Below are positions 54,149 to 62,944 of a stretch of DNA of 64,000 bases, piece after piece; position 1 is the first letter of the stretch, and each line of letters starts with the position of its first letter. The stretch is from a bacterium (GTDB lineage: Bacteria > SZUA-182 > DTGQ01). The DNA lies in assembly GCA_040755755.1 (NCBI GenBank), contig JBFLZW010000030.1, forward strand, positions 62,001-126,000. The letters run 5' to 3'. Under the pieces are notes generated by a model. That model saw only the letters and a program-made list of their open reading frames with translations, was not told the origin of the DNA and searched no databases. The position numbers and the translations under genes are program-made.

Positions 54149-57100
54149 ATGTGCAGGAACAGCAGTAAGAAAACATACACAACTCTTTGGGAGACAGCCT
54201 TTTTCCTTATCATAGCTCTCCTTCTCCTCATCGCCCTCCCCTCCCCTCCCGGCCACTGTCATCAGGAGAAGGTGAATTTTGGACTGACAGGCAGGTTCGG
54301 TTATAATGGAGCGATCATATGCGGGGAAATTTACCGTCACCGGAGCCGCGGCCAGACTTATGTTTACTGCGGGACCCAGGAAGGGCTGGTGATCATCGAC
54401 ATAACCGATCCTGCATCCCCCCGCATGGTGTCCTTCTTCGAGTTTGGAAAAGTCCATGCGATCAGCTTCTACCATCCGTCTGGCGAAGCCTCCGAATTTG
54501 CCCTGCTCCTGAAGGAAACAGGGGATACAGGGGAAATGGTCACACTCTCCATCGACGACCCCGCCCACCCTGCCTGTGCCGGCCGCTACAGTTTCCCCGA
54601 ATATCCCCGCCGGATTTCTGTCTTTGACCATTATGCCTGCGTGGCGAATGAATCGCGCGGTCTGGTCATTCTCGACCTTCGCGACCCGGCCCGTCCGGTC
54701 TATGCAGGCGGATATCATACTCCGGGGCAGGCCAGGGATGTTGCCATATTTGGTCATTATGCCTGTGTGGCTGATGGCCCTCGCGGCCTGACCGTGATCG
54801 ACCTGACCAATCCGGCTGATCCCCGCTATGCAGGCGAAAATCCGCTCGATATCAAAGACCTTGGCCCATGGATAGAGCACAAAAAAAATGCCTCGACAGT
54901 GGCCATGTATGACCACTACGCCTGCCTTGGCTTTCAATCGAAGGGAGGAGTAGCGATCGTTGACCTGAGCGATCCGGCCAACCCCTCGCTGGTCAGTTGG
55001 TTCACGACCGAAGGCGAGGCCAGAAAAATCGCCGTCAGCGGCCACTATGCTTATGTGGCTGACGATTCAAAAGGGCTGGTCATCATCGACCTCCATGATC
55101 CGGTAAAACCCGCCAGGGTGGATTCTGCCATGACAGGCCAGGAGGGAATCCCGGAGAGTGGCTCCGAGGGAGGTGCCCGGGACATAGCCGTATCCGGCAG
55201 CTTCGCCTCCCTGGTCAGTCGGTGGGGGAGCAGCCTGGCCATTCTGACTCTCCCGGATCCGTCCGCCCCTTCCGTGGCGGGCAGATACACGACGGAAGGA
55301 TATGCCAGGGCAGTGGCTGTGTCTGGGCATCATGCCCTGGTGGCTGACGAGAAAAACGGCCTGATGATCGTCGAGGTCACTGATCCGGCCAGGCCGGTTT
55401 TGGCCGGGCACTGCTGCACCGCTGGATCGGCCAGTGACCTTGCAGTCTTTGGCAATTATGCCTGTGTGGCTGATGGACCGCGGGGTCTTGCCATCATCGA
55501 CCTGAGTGATCCCGTTCGGCCCCGACAGGCAGGCGGCTATCATGATCAGAGGATGGTAGCCTGGGATGTTGCAGTATCTTCCCGCTATGCCTATGTGGCT
55601 GCCGACAGGCAGGGACTGGTGATTCTCGACCTGTCCGATCCTGACCACCCCACCCTTGCCGGAAGCTGTGCTACGGGAGGGACTGCCTATGGTCTTGCCG
55701 TCAGCGGCGACTATGCTTATGTGGCTGTCTGGAACGGTCTGGTGATCGTCAATATCCATGATCCTGTTCATCCGGTCCTGAGCGGCAGGTACAATCACGC
55801 TGATCTGACTGCTGCCCTGGATGTGGCTGTTTCCGGAAATCACGCTTTTGTGGCTGCCGGAGCCAGCGGCCTTTTCATTATCGATGTCAGCGACCCGGAA
55901 AGTCCGAAACTGGCTGCCCGGTATAATCCCCCAACTCTGGAGAACCATAAATCCGGGGTCCAGAGGGTGACCCTGTCCGGCGGCCATGCTTATCTGGCTG
56001 CCGGGACAGACGGACTGGTTGTGCTCGATGTCAGCGATCCGGCAAGACCCATCCTGTGCGGCCGGGAAGACACGCTGGGTCTGGCCTCGGGTATCGCCAT
56101 CCATGAGGATTATGAGGATTATGCCTTTGTGGCTGATGCGGATGGGGGGCTGGCCATATACCGGATCATCGACTCCCCTGCTCCTTCGGGCAACCTGATC
56201 GTTCTCCCCAGCGGTCCGGCTTCGGCAGCCAACCCGCTCTGGCTTCCCGGCCAGACCCTGGCCAATCTTGCCTGTTCCACTTTTCTGGACCAGGGTTTTC
56301 CCCGCTACTCACTGTACTATCTGAGCCCTGATCCGTATCCTGACCTTGACCAGAACGGCTTTCCCGATCCTCTGCTGGTGCGGGATTCCGACCCTTCAGC
56401 GGCGGACCTCGATCATGCACTCACTGACTGGGCTGTAAATCGCCTGGACAGCGGCCCTCTCTACCTCTACTTTCCGGGGCAGGGAACCGGCGAGACGTAC
56501 CGGATTCTTGGCGATGAAACCATCAGGAGTGGTAATTCTGGTAACCTCCCGGACCAGGAACAGGATGATACCGGCAGCCTGAAAGACTGGCTTGACAGTT
56601 TTCAGAAAGAGACGGGCCGGGACGTTATCTGCCTTCTGGAATTTGCCTCCTCAGGTTCTTTTGCCGCCAGGCTCATGGATTCAAATACCGCCCCCTGCAC
56701 CCGGACCATCATAAGCTGCACTGACTCCGGACCATCATCCCTCGATCCGGACGGCAGGTTTTCCTTTACCGGCCAGTTTCTCAGGCTGCTTCGCACATCT
56801 TGGTCATCACCGCGGCCTGGGCTTTTCTCAGGCTCCGGGCCGGAGGCTCAAGGCTTGAGAATATCGCTTCTCCAAGCCCTTTTTTCCGAAGCCAGGGAGT
56901 CTTTTTGGGCGTCAGGCCTGCCCTGGAACACGCAGCCGCCCCAGATGATAACCGCCCGCGGTGCCAATACCCTGGTGAGCATCAGCCTGTCGGTGGCAGA
57001 CTCCAGCAGCCGCTCGACCGCAGCCACCGGGAGCGACTCCGACATCGTCGGCCCCGCTCCGGTCACGATCACGGACCCAGGCCAGCGCCTTGTGCTCAGG

Positions 57101-60100
57101 GCCACCGGCCACTACCTTGACGGCAGCAGCCGGGACCTGAGCGGATGCGTTTATTATCAGGCTTCAGACCCATCTATCCTTTCCGTAACTCAGGAGGGGG
57201 AGATTTATCCTGACCCCAATACCGGCTATAATGGCCTTGCCTTTGTCATGGCCACCATCATCGATCCTGACTTTGCCCAAAGCGGAGAGGGGGATTCTAT
57301 CGGTCACCCCCACCCAGTCTCCCCCCTCAAGGGGGAGGAGTCAAGAGGAATCCTCCGCAAGGGGGAGAAGCGTAAAGATACCCCGCCCCTGGGCGGGATC
57401 ACCGGGCGTATCCCGGTCAGGGTGGCCATGCCTGCCGGAAAGGAAAAGAATACCTTGCCCAGGGCCATTATCGTGGCCGGAAGGGCCAATGATCCGGCAG
57501 GCTATGATTACCTGGGGGAAATCATTTCCCATACGGCCAGTTATGCCTATGACACTTTCATCGAGCGGGGCTACAGCCCGCAGAATGTCTGCTACCTGAA
57601 CCATGACCAGACTCAGCCGGGGGTGGTGCACCTTTCGCCTGATCAGACTTTCGCTCAAGTTCTTGAGGCCATATTCACCAGAGCGGATAATCCTTATCTT
57701 GATCTCGAAGGCCTGACTGACCTGACTATCCTGCTCATCGATCACGGCCAGCGAAACACGTTTTTCCTGGGGCCAGACAGTGACCAGACCATATCCCCGG
57801 TTATCCTGGATCAGTGGCTGGACAGCCTCCAGAAGAGATGCCCGTCAGCCAGGATAACGGTCATTGTCGAGGCCTGTTTTTCGGGAGGGTTTCTCGATCC
57901 GTTGATCCGGGGGGCTGAAAAGAGAACGGTCATTGCCTCGACTGACGATGTCGATACCTACCTGGCAGCCGATGGCATGGTTTCCCTGACCTCGTTCCTC
58001 TTCACCCATCTGCGAAGCGGGGCCAGCTTCCAGGATGCCTTCGACCAGGCCCGGACGGAGCTGGCATCGGTCAGTTGGGGAGGCTTGCAGCATCCTGTCC
58101 TGAAAAGTACCGAAGGCAGCCAGACCGCAGATCAACTCTATCTTGGCAGCCCGTTTTTCCTCAGCCAGGGCCAGCCGCAGATACTTCAGGTATCGGGACT
58201 TTCCGACCCCAATCATCCGCTGGTTCCCCGAAAGCCTGTCGAGCTCTGGGCCAGGGTGGCAGATCATGAGGGAGCCCCTGTGACAAGCGTCTTTGCCCTC
58301 ATCGGCAATTCCCAGGCCGCTGTCCGGTTTTCAGGCTCGTCGCAAACTCCCCTGATGGCAGCGGATATGACCAGGGTGGACCTCGCCTACAATCCCGACC
58401 GCGGCCGGTATGAGGGCGTGTATGAAGGATTTCCCTCCAGCGGCCCCTATACCGTTCTGTTCATGGCCAGAGACTCAACCGGAATGTTTTCTCATCCACG
58501 GACCGTCTATCCGAAGGTAGAGGGCGGCGATCAGGCCTCCAGCCCGGCAGAATATGCCCTCCTGGTCTATGACGACGACTGCCCGGAGTGCGCCCGTCAG
58601 GCGGAGCTCGCCCAATGGGTACTGGAAAAGAGGCGGGTTCCCAAAGAGAATATTATCAAGCTGTGCGGCAGGGAAAATCTTTCCTCTCAGATGGCTTTTC
58701 TTCTGACCGGCCCGGCAGAATCTGCCTCCCCTGCCTCTTCCGCTCCCCTCGATCATCTTCTCCTCTTCCTCATTTCCGGGGGAGACCTGGCTGACCTCGA
58801 CGGCCCGGCCCTGAGCCGGAAACTGGATGAAATCCAACAGGCCAGAGGCTGCACCATCATCAGCCTGATCGATGCGGACGATGCGGACAGGTTTTTACCC
58901 ATCCTGAAAGGGCCGGGAAGAATCACCATCAGCAGCGGCGGCACTGGCGATTCCGCCAGCGCAGACCTATCCTTCTCCCGCTTCTTCTTCTCCGGCATTT
59001 ACCGCGGCCTGGATGTGTTTCGGGCATACCAGGCAGCATGTCTGGCCGTTAGTTACTTCTCAGGCACAAGACCGCTGCCGCTCCTTGACGACAACGGAAA
59101 CGGCCAGGGCCCGGAATATGGGCCGGACTATGACGGCCGTCTGGCCAGCGGCATCTATCTTGGCGCACCTTTTGAGCCGCTACCGCCAGCCCCGGAAATC
59201 GATCTTTCCCCGTGTGTGTACCTCGATGGCCGGACGGGGAGAATCGCTCCTATCCAGGTCAGGGCGCAGGATGCCGGAAGCAGGGTTTTTGCATTGATCA
59301 CCGCGCCTGACGGATCGAGCAGCCCGGTTGATCTGATGTATGACCCCAATACCGGCATGTTCGGGGCAGAATATGCCGGATTCACCGATAAGGGAGTCTA
59401 CCGGGTAGTGGCATACGCCGAAGGACAGAGCGGACTCACCGACTTCGGTGAGACCCGCTATATAGTCCTCTGGCCGGATGAATTCGAGGCTGATGACAGC
59501 AGGGAGCGGGCTACAGCCCTGTTGGTCAATCAGCCATGCCGGGAGCACAGCTTCCATGATCCTTCCGATGAGGACTGGAGCTATTTTTATGCCTATGCCG
59601 GACTCAGCTACGAGGTCAAGGTCAGCACAAACTGGTCTGGCTGTCCGGTGCGGGTCGAGGTCCTGTCACCGGATGGGTCCCCTGTTGGCGAATCTTCCCC
59701 TTCCGTAGGTTTTACTGCGCTTGAGAGCGGCTTTCACCTGGTCAGGATCAGCTCTACCTGCGCGGACCTGCCCGCAGACTATCCCTCCTACGGGCTTTCG
59801 GTGATTTCTCTTGCGGCCGGAACAGGCGGGGCCTGGGGCTGGGTCAGGGATGCCGATACCGGAGCGGGTATTGTCGGGGCAACCATCTGTTCTGCTGCCG
59901 GACAATGTACGACCAGCCTTGAGGAATGGCGGTCACAAGATCCATCAGCGGCCATCAGACATGTGGACGCCGGCTTCTACTTCATGGATGCCCTGCCGAG
60001 GGCGAGTGCAGGATTGACTCTGACCGCCAGGGCTATCGGCTATCTGCCGCACAGCGAGGTGATATTCGACTATGACGAGGATATCCTCAGCCTGACCTTT

Positions 60101-60793
60101 TATCTTCATCGCGACCCTGAAACTCCGTACCAGCAGCCTCCAACAGATCCGGTGACTGTCCAGAGAACGGTCGGGATCATGAGCCGCGAAGGAGCGAAAA
60201 TCAGGGTGAATGTGCCCCTGTCCGAGGGGCTGAACCTCTTCTCTCATCCGAATGCCGCTCCCAGCCCCCCATATAGTGTCAAGGATTTCATGGGGACCTA
60301 CGGGCAGGCTGATCAGGCCGAAGGTCCCTGCTTTTCAGGCATCGGGCATTACAATGCAGCTCTCGGCAGGCAGGAGACGTGCTTTTTCGTTCCTCCCGCT
60401 CAGGGAGCTTCGGGCACCTGGTCCCCTAATTGCTCCAACCCCTTTCCCATGGTTTCGGGTGAAGGCTATGCATTGTATATGCGGCGGGGAAGAACCCTGA
60501 ATTTTCCGCTTCCCATGCCGAATCCGCCGATCGACCTGAAGCAGGGGCAAAACTGGGTGGGTATTTCCGACCCGCCTTCTGGCTACTCATCGTATCTGAT
60601 GCTTCAGGATATCGGAAGTGCCAGGGAAGTATCCAGCATCTTTGGCTTCGATCCTGAGACCGGCAGGTGGAAAATTACCTACTGGGACCATGACCGGCCA
60701 GCCGGAGACAACTTCCCGATCAGGCCAGGGGTAGGTTGTATAGTCCATATGACCGGCGAGAGGCTGAAGTGGCTGCCGGGAAGGAGGAAGTGA
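54149..60793 (+). CDS. Giant exported LVIVD-propeller protein with three caspase-fold modules
   Basis: The 2214-residue protein has a signal peptide (about 1-38), then 14 LVIVD repeats (GLVIIDLSDPARP type, about 50-680), enough for two seven-bladed propellers. Three caspase/C13-like modules follow. The first (about 690-930) has YLYFPGQGT and LLEFASSGSF, so both His and Cys are lost. The second (about 1100-1340) is intact, with His1199 in LLIDHGQ and Cys1243 in EACFSGGF. The third (about 1465-1670) has lost both. A pre-peptidase-like segment (DEFEADDSRERATAL), a carboxypeptidase-regulatory-like strand (GWVRDADTGAGIVGAT) and a C-terminal domain of about 200 residues end the protein. A palindromic repeat is translated near 1053-1075. 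It presumably acts outside the inner membrane as a protease or peptide-sensing scaffold; substrates are unknown. Confidence 0.82.
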   Translation: MCRNSSKKTYTTLWETAFFLIIALLLLIALPSPPGHCHQEKVNFGLTGRFGYNGAIICGEIYRHRSRGQTYVYCGTQEGLVIIDITDPASPRMVSFFEFGKVHAISFYHPSGEASEFALLLKETGDTGEMVTLSIDDPAHPACAGRYSFPEYPRRISVFDHYACVANESRGLVILDLRDPARPVYAGGYHTPGQARDVAIFGHYACVADGPRGLTVIDLTNPADPRYAGENPLDIKDLGPWIEHKKNASTVAMYDHYACLGFQSKGGVAIVDLSDPANPSLVSWFTTEGEARKIAVSGHYAYVADDSKGLVIIDLHDPVKPARVDSAMTGQEGIPESGSEGGARDIAVSGSFASLVSRWGSSLAILTLPDPSAPSVAGRYTTEGYARAVAVSGHHALVADEKNGLMIVEVTDPARPVLAGHCCTAGSASDLAVFGNYACVADGPRGLAIIDLSDPVRPRQAGGYHDQRMVAWDVAVSSRYAYVAADRQGLVILDLSDPDHPTLAGSCATGGTAYGLAVSGDYAYVAVWNGLVIVNIHDPVHPVLSGRYNHADLTAALDVAVSGNHAFVAAGASGLFIIDVSDPESPKLAARYNPPTLENHKSGVQRVTLSGGHAYLAAGTDGLVVLDVSDPARPILCGREDTLGLASGIAIHEDYEDYAFVADADGGLAIYRIIDSPAPSGNLIVLPSGPASAANPLWLPGQTLANLACSTFLDQGFPRYSLYYLSPDPYPDLDQNGFPDPLLVRDSDPSAADLDHALTDWAVNRLDSGPLYLYFPGQGTGETYRILGDETIRSGNSGNLPDQEQDDTGSLKDWLDSFQKETGRDVICLLEFASSGSFAARLMDSNTAPCTRTIISCTDSGPSSLDPDGRFSFTGQFLRLLRTSWSSPRPGLFSGSGPEAQGLRISLLQALFSEARESFWASGLPWNTQPPQMITARGANTLVSISLSVADSSSRSTAATGSDSDIVGPAPVTITDPGQRLVLRATGHYLDGSSRDLSGCVYYQASDPSILSVTQEGEIYPDPNTGYNGLAFVMATIIDPDFAQSGEGDSIGHPHPVSPLKGEESRGILRKGEKRKDTPPLGGITGRIPVRVAMPAGKEKNTLPRAIIVAGRANDPAGYDYLGEIISHTASYAYDTFIERGYSPQNVCYLNHDQTQPGVVHLSPDQTFAQVLEAIFTRADNPYLDLEGLTDLTILLIDHGQRNTFFLGPDSDQTISPVILDQWLDSLQKRCPSARITVIVEACFSGGFLDPLIRGAEKRTVIASTDDVDTYLAADGMVSLTSFLFTHLRSGASFQDAFDQARTELASVSWGGLQHPVLKSTEGSQTADQLYLGSPFFLSQGQPQILQVSGLSDPNHPLVPRKPVELWARVADHEGAPVTSVFALIGNSQAAVRFSGSSQTPLMAADMTRVDLAYNPDRGRYEGVYEGFPSSGPYTVLFMARDSTGMFSHPRTVYPKVEGGDQASSPAEYALLVYDDDCPECARQAELAQWVLEKRRVPKENIIKLCGRENLSSQMAFLLTGPAESASPASSAPLDHLLLFLISGGDLADLDGPALSRKLDEIQQARGCTIISLIDADDADRFLPILKGPGRITISSGGTGDSASADLSFSRFFFSGIYRGLDVFRAYQAACLAVSYFSGTRPLPLLDDNGNGQGPEYGPDYDGRLASGIYLGAPFEPLPPAPEIDLSPCVYLDGRTGRIAPIQVRAQDAGSRVFALITAPDGSSSPVDLMYDPNTGMFGAEYAGFTDKGVYRVVAYAEGQSGLTDFGETRYIVLWPDEFEADDSRERATALLVNQPCREHSFHDPSDEDWSYFYAYAGLSYEVKVSTNWSGCPVRVEVLSPDGSPVGESSPSVGFTALESGFHLVRISSTCADLPADYPSYGLSVISLAAGTGGAWGWVRDADTGAGIVGATICSAAGQCTTSLEEWRSQDPSAAIRHVDAGFYFMDALPRASAGLTLTARAIGYLPHSEVIFDYDEDILSLTFYLHRDPETPYQQPPTDPVTVQRTVGIMSREGAKIRVNVPLSEGLNLFSHPNAAPSPPYSVKDFMGTYGQADQAEGPCFSGIGHYNAALGRQETCFFVPPAQGASGTWSPNCSNPFPMVSGEGYALYMRRGRTLNFPLPMPNPPIDLKQGQNWVGISDPPSGYSSYLMLQDIGSAREVSSIFGFDPETGRWKITYWDHDRPAGDNFPIRPGVGCIVHMTGERLKWLPGRRK
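57304..57341. repeat. 38-bp palindromic repeat inside the giant gene
   Basis: TCACCCCCACCCAG with a CCCCCCTCAAGGGGG core is the reverse complement of the intergenic copy at 25288-25325, with one difference. It is read in frame as GHPHPVSPLKGEES. A further G/C-rich palindrome follows at about 57380-57396. Confidence 0.8.
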
Positions 60794-60798
60794 AGGAT

Positions 60799-61953
60799 AT
60801 GGTTATTCAGCAGGGAAATGGACGATACCGCCAGGGTGCCGTGTTGTCCATCACGATCACCGCGATTATTGCTACCGTCTCGATTACCGCAGGCCCCTTG
60901 TCTGGTTTCACCAATGAATGCCTGGCCCGGCCTGTCTGGGATTCGGTATATGAGGACAGGATTGGCTCTGACGACGCAAGCCACGCAGAATTTGGCGACC
61001 TCTCCTATGGCAATGAGGCGGTCATCGATTACCGGGTTGGCGATGACTGGATCAGGTTCCCGTGCAGGCTCAACACCAGACAGCACACGCCGCATACCGT
61101 CAATATTCTGTTCGAGACAAGCTGGGCTGACGGCGGTGCCTGGAGTCTGGTTCTGGCTGCCAGTGCGATAGATTCACCCGTAAGTCAGCGTCTTGGTGTC
61201 TGCTTCGATGGCTATCCGGTCCATCCTCCGGGAGGGGAGGAGATTCAACCGGGAACCTTTCAGGAGCATATCTTCTGGCTGGGATATATAGCCCCGGGCC
61301 GGCACAGGATCACCCTGAGCAATGAAACAGACCCCAATTCCCTGGAAAATCCCGGTGACAACTACGGGACTTATTTCGATTACCTCAAGCTGGTTCCCGG
61401 CAGCAGAATCGGCCTTTTTCTGGCCGCCGACACCAATGCTGCGGTCGCGCTGACAGGCTTTACCGCCCTGGCCGCGAACGATCCGGCCATCTCCGGCTCC
61501 GGGCCGCCGAAAGCAAACTTTTATGCCGGATATTGGAAATTCACCATCACCGGCCTTGAGCCGGCTGGCAGCGTGAAAATCGAGATACACTGCCCGCCGG
61601 AATCATTCTTTCCTCTTCAGAAATACTACAGCTACGGCGGCCCTGCACAGGGATGGAGATCACTGGCTGCCAGCAGCATGGATCAGGCACGGTCCATCGT
61701 TACTGTCACCCTCTCCGATGGAGGACCGGGCGATGGCGATACAACCCCGGACGGCTCCATTTCTCATACCGGAGGGATTGCGGTTCCCGTATCCCTGGGA
61801 GAAGGTTATGACTATCAGGGCTGCTTTATCTCCAGCCTGAAACAGGGGCAGGCATCTTCTGGCCAGGTCATCGATGGCAGGAAGAATCTTCTGTTTCGCC
61901 TGCTCCCTGGAGTGCGATGGTACAATGGCGATGTAATAAGGAAGTGCAAATAA
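60799..61953 (+). CDS. Exported protein with a choice-of-anchor-U-like end
   Basis: The start at MVIQQGNGRYRQ follows an AAGGA ribosome site and lies 5 bp after the giant gene. A signal-like hydrophobic stretch (AVLSITITAIIATVSITAGPL) ends near residue 40. The middle, beta-rich part has NVLFETSW and GRHRITLSNETD, typical of a carbohydrate- or protein-binding beta domain. The segment VTVTLSDGGPGDGDTTPDGS resembles the choice-of-anchor U domain found near the C-terminus of surface proteins. A hydrophobic helix and basic tail, as in PEP-CTERM proteins, are not obvious. The product is probably a surface or periplasmic partner of the giant protein. Confidence 0.65.
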   Translation: MVIQQGNGRYRQGAVLSITITAIIATVSITAGPLSGFTNECLARPVWDSVYEDRIGSDDASHAEFGDLSYGNEAVIDYRVGDDWIRFPCRLNTRQHTPHTVNILFETSWADGGAWSLVLAASAIDSPVSQRLGVCFDGYPVHPPGGEEIQPGTFQEHIFWLGYIAPGRHRITLSNETDPNSLENPGDNYGTYFDYLKLVPGSRIGLFLAADTNAAVALTGFTALAANDPAISGSGPPKANFYAGYWKFTITGLEPAGSVKIEIHCPPESFFPLQKYYSYGGPAQGWRSLAASSMDQARSIVTVTLSDGGPGDGDTTPDGSISHTGGIAVPVSLGEGYDYQGCFISSLKQGQASSGQVIDGRKNLLFRLLPGVRWYNGDVIRKCK

Positions 61954-62001
61954 GCCCTGACTTTCTATTTGACCGATATCTCAATTATTGGTATTCTTAC
62001 T

Positions 62002-62292
62002 ATGTCCTGGAATATAAGATTGGCTACGAAAGCTCGAAAAAATTTTATAAAGCTGCCAAGGAAAATGAGGATTACCTTTCAACTCTTGTTGAATGAAATG
62101 GAGCTTCGAGGACCTGATGCACATGAGTGGCCCAATTATGGAAAGCTCTTTGAAAACTGCTATCATTGCCATCTGAAGAAAGGAAATCCTGCCTATGTGG
62201 CAGTCTGGAAAGTTATCAGCAAAAAAGACAAAATTATAGAGGTGACGTATGTTGGAACCCACGAAAAAGCGCACTACGACCGGCTATGTTGA
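62002..62292 (+). CDS. HigB/RelE-like toxin
   Basis: The 96-residue protein from MSWNIRLATKARKNF has the HigB/Gp49-like signs: LPRKMRITFQLLLNEME, NYGKLFENCYHCHLKKGNPAYVAVWKV and EVTYVGTHEKAHYDRL. Such toxins cleave mRNA on the ribosome. The frame is open to 61969, but that part is not toxin-like. It overlaps the HTH antitoxin gene by 44 bp; toxin-first order is normal for HigBA. Confidence 0.82.
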   Translation: MSWNIRLATKARKNFIKLPRKMRITFQLLLNEMELRGPDAHEWPNYGKLFENCYHCHLKKGNPAYVAVWKVISKKDKIIEVTYVGTHEKAHYDRLC

Positions 62293-62593
62293 AATTAGGT
62301 TCCGTATTCCGGTAAAAAACCTGGATAAAGTCAAAAAGGCGATGGCCGATTATGGAGCAGAGGAAGCCGCTGATTCCACTCCCTGGCGGGAAGTCTGTCC
62401 AGATTTCAATGCCAGTCTGGCCCTCCAGGGAGCGCGCCATAGGGAATCACTCACCCAAAAGGAATTAGCTCGTTTGATAGGAATAAGCCAAACACATATC
62501 TCTGAAATGGAGCATGGGAAAAGACCAATTGGCAAGGAAATGGCGAAGCGCCTGGCCAAAGCTCTCCACGTTGATTACAGGGTTTTCCTGTAA
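62249..62593 (+). CDS. HigA-like antitoxin with Cro/CI HTH
   Basis: The 114-residue protein has a basic start (MLEPTKKRTTTGYVEIRFRIP) and a C-terminal XRE-type HTH: SLTQKELARLIGISQTHISEMEHGKRPIGKEMAKRLAKAL. The HTH half would repress the operon, and the N-terminal half probably wraps the toxin. It overlaps the toxin by 44 bp. Confidence 0.82.
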   Translation: MLEPTKKRTTTGYVEIRFRIPVKNLDKVKKAMADYGAEEAADSTPWREVCPDFNASLALQGARHRESLTQKELARLIGISQTHISEMEHGKRPIGKEMAKRLAKALHVDYRVFL

Positions 62594-62633
62594 TCATCAT
62601 CGTCCTCGGTTTGTTGACAATTGTGGGTTAGGC

Positions 62634-62909
62634 CGAATGGCACTTACATAAGCCAAGCTTATAATATAGAGAGGACACAAAACGCACAGGGAAAAACGAT
62701 CTCCCGCAGAGACGCAGAGGCGCAGAGAACAACCAATCCGGCAAGGCTCTGATGAAAGTCGGGATATCCCGATGTGTCAACGGCCTGGAAGCAAGCAAAA
62801 AGTAAAAAGGCACAAGGAGGAGCTTATTTTACTTTTACTTTTCAATGACATCCTCTGCGTCTCAGCGTCTCTGCGGGAGAATTACTAATTCTTATGTAAA
62901 TGCCATTCG
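62634..62909. mobile_element. MITE copy 2 (276 bp) with 8-bp duplication
   Basis: The left end matches copy 1 exactly and the right end has one change (ATGTAAATGCC against ATGTAAGTGCC). GGTTAGGC flanks both sides (62626-62633 and 62910-62917). The inner stem arms are as in copy 1. It sits between the antitoxin and porin genes and broke no visible gene. Confidence 0.93.
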
Positions 62910-62944
62910 GGTTAGGCCATTAGAGAGAAAAAGAAGATACAGTC

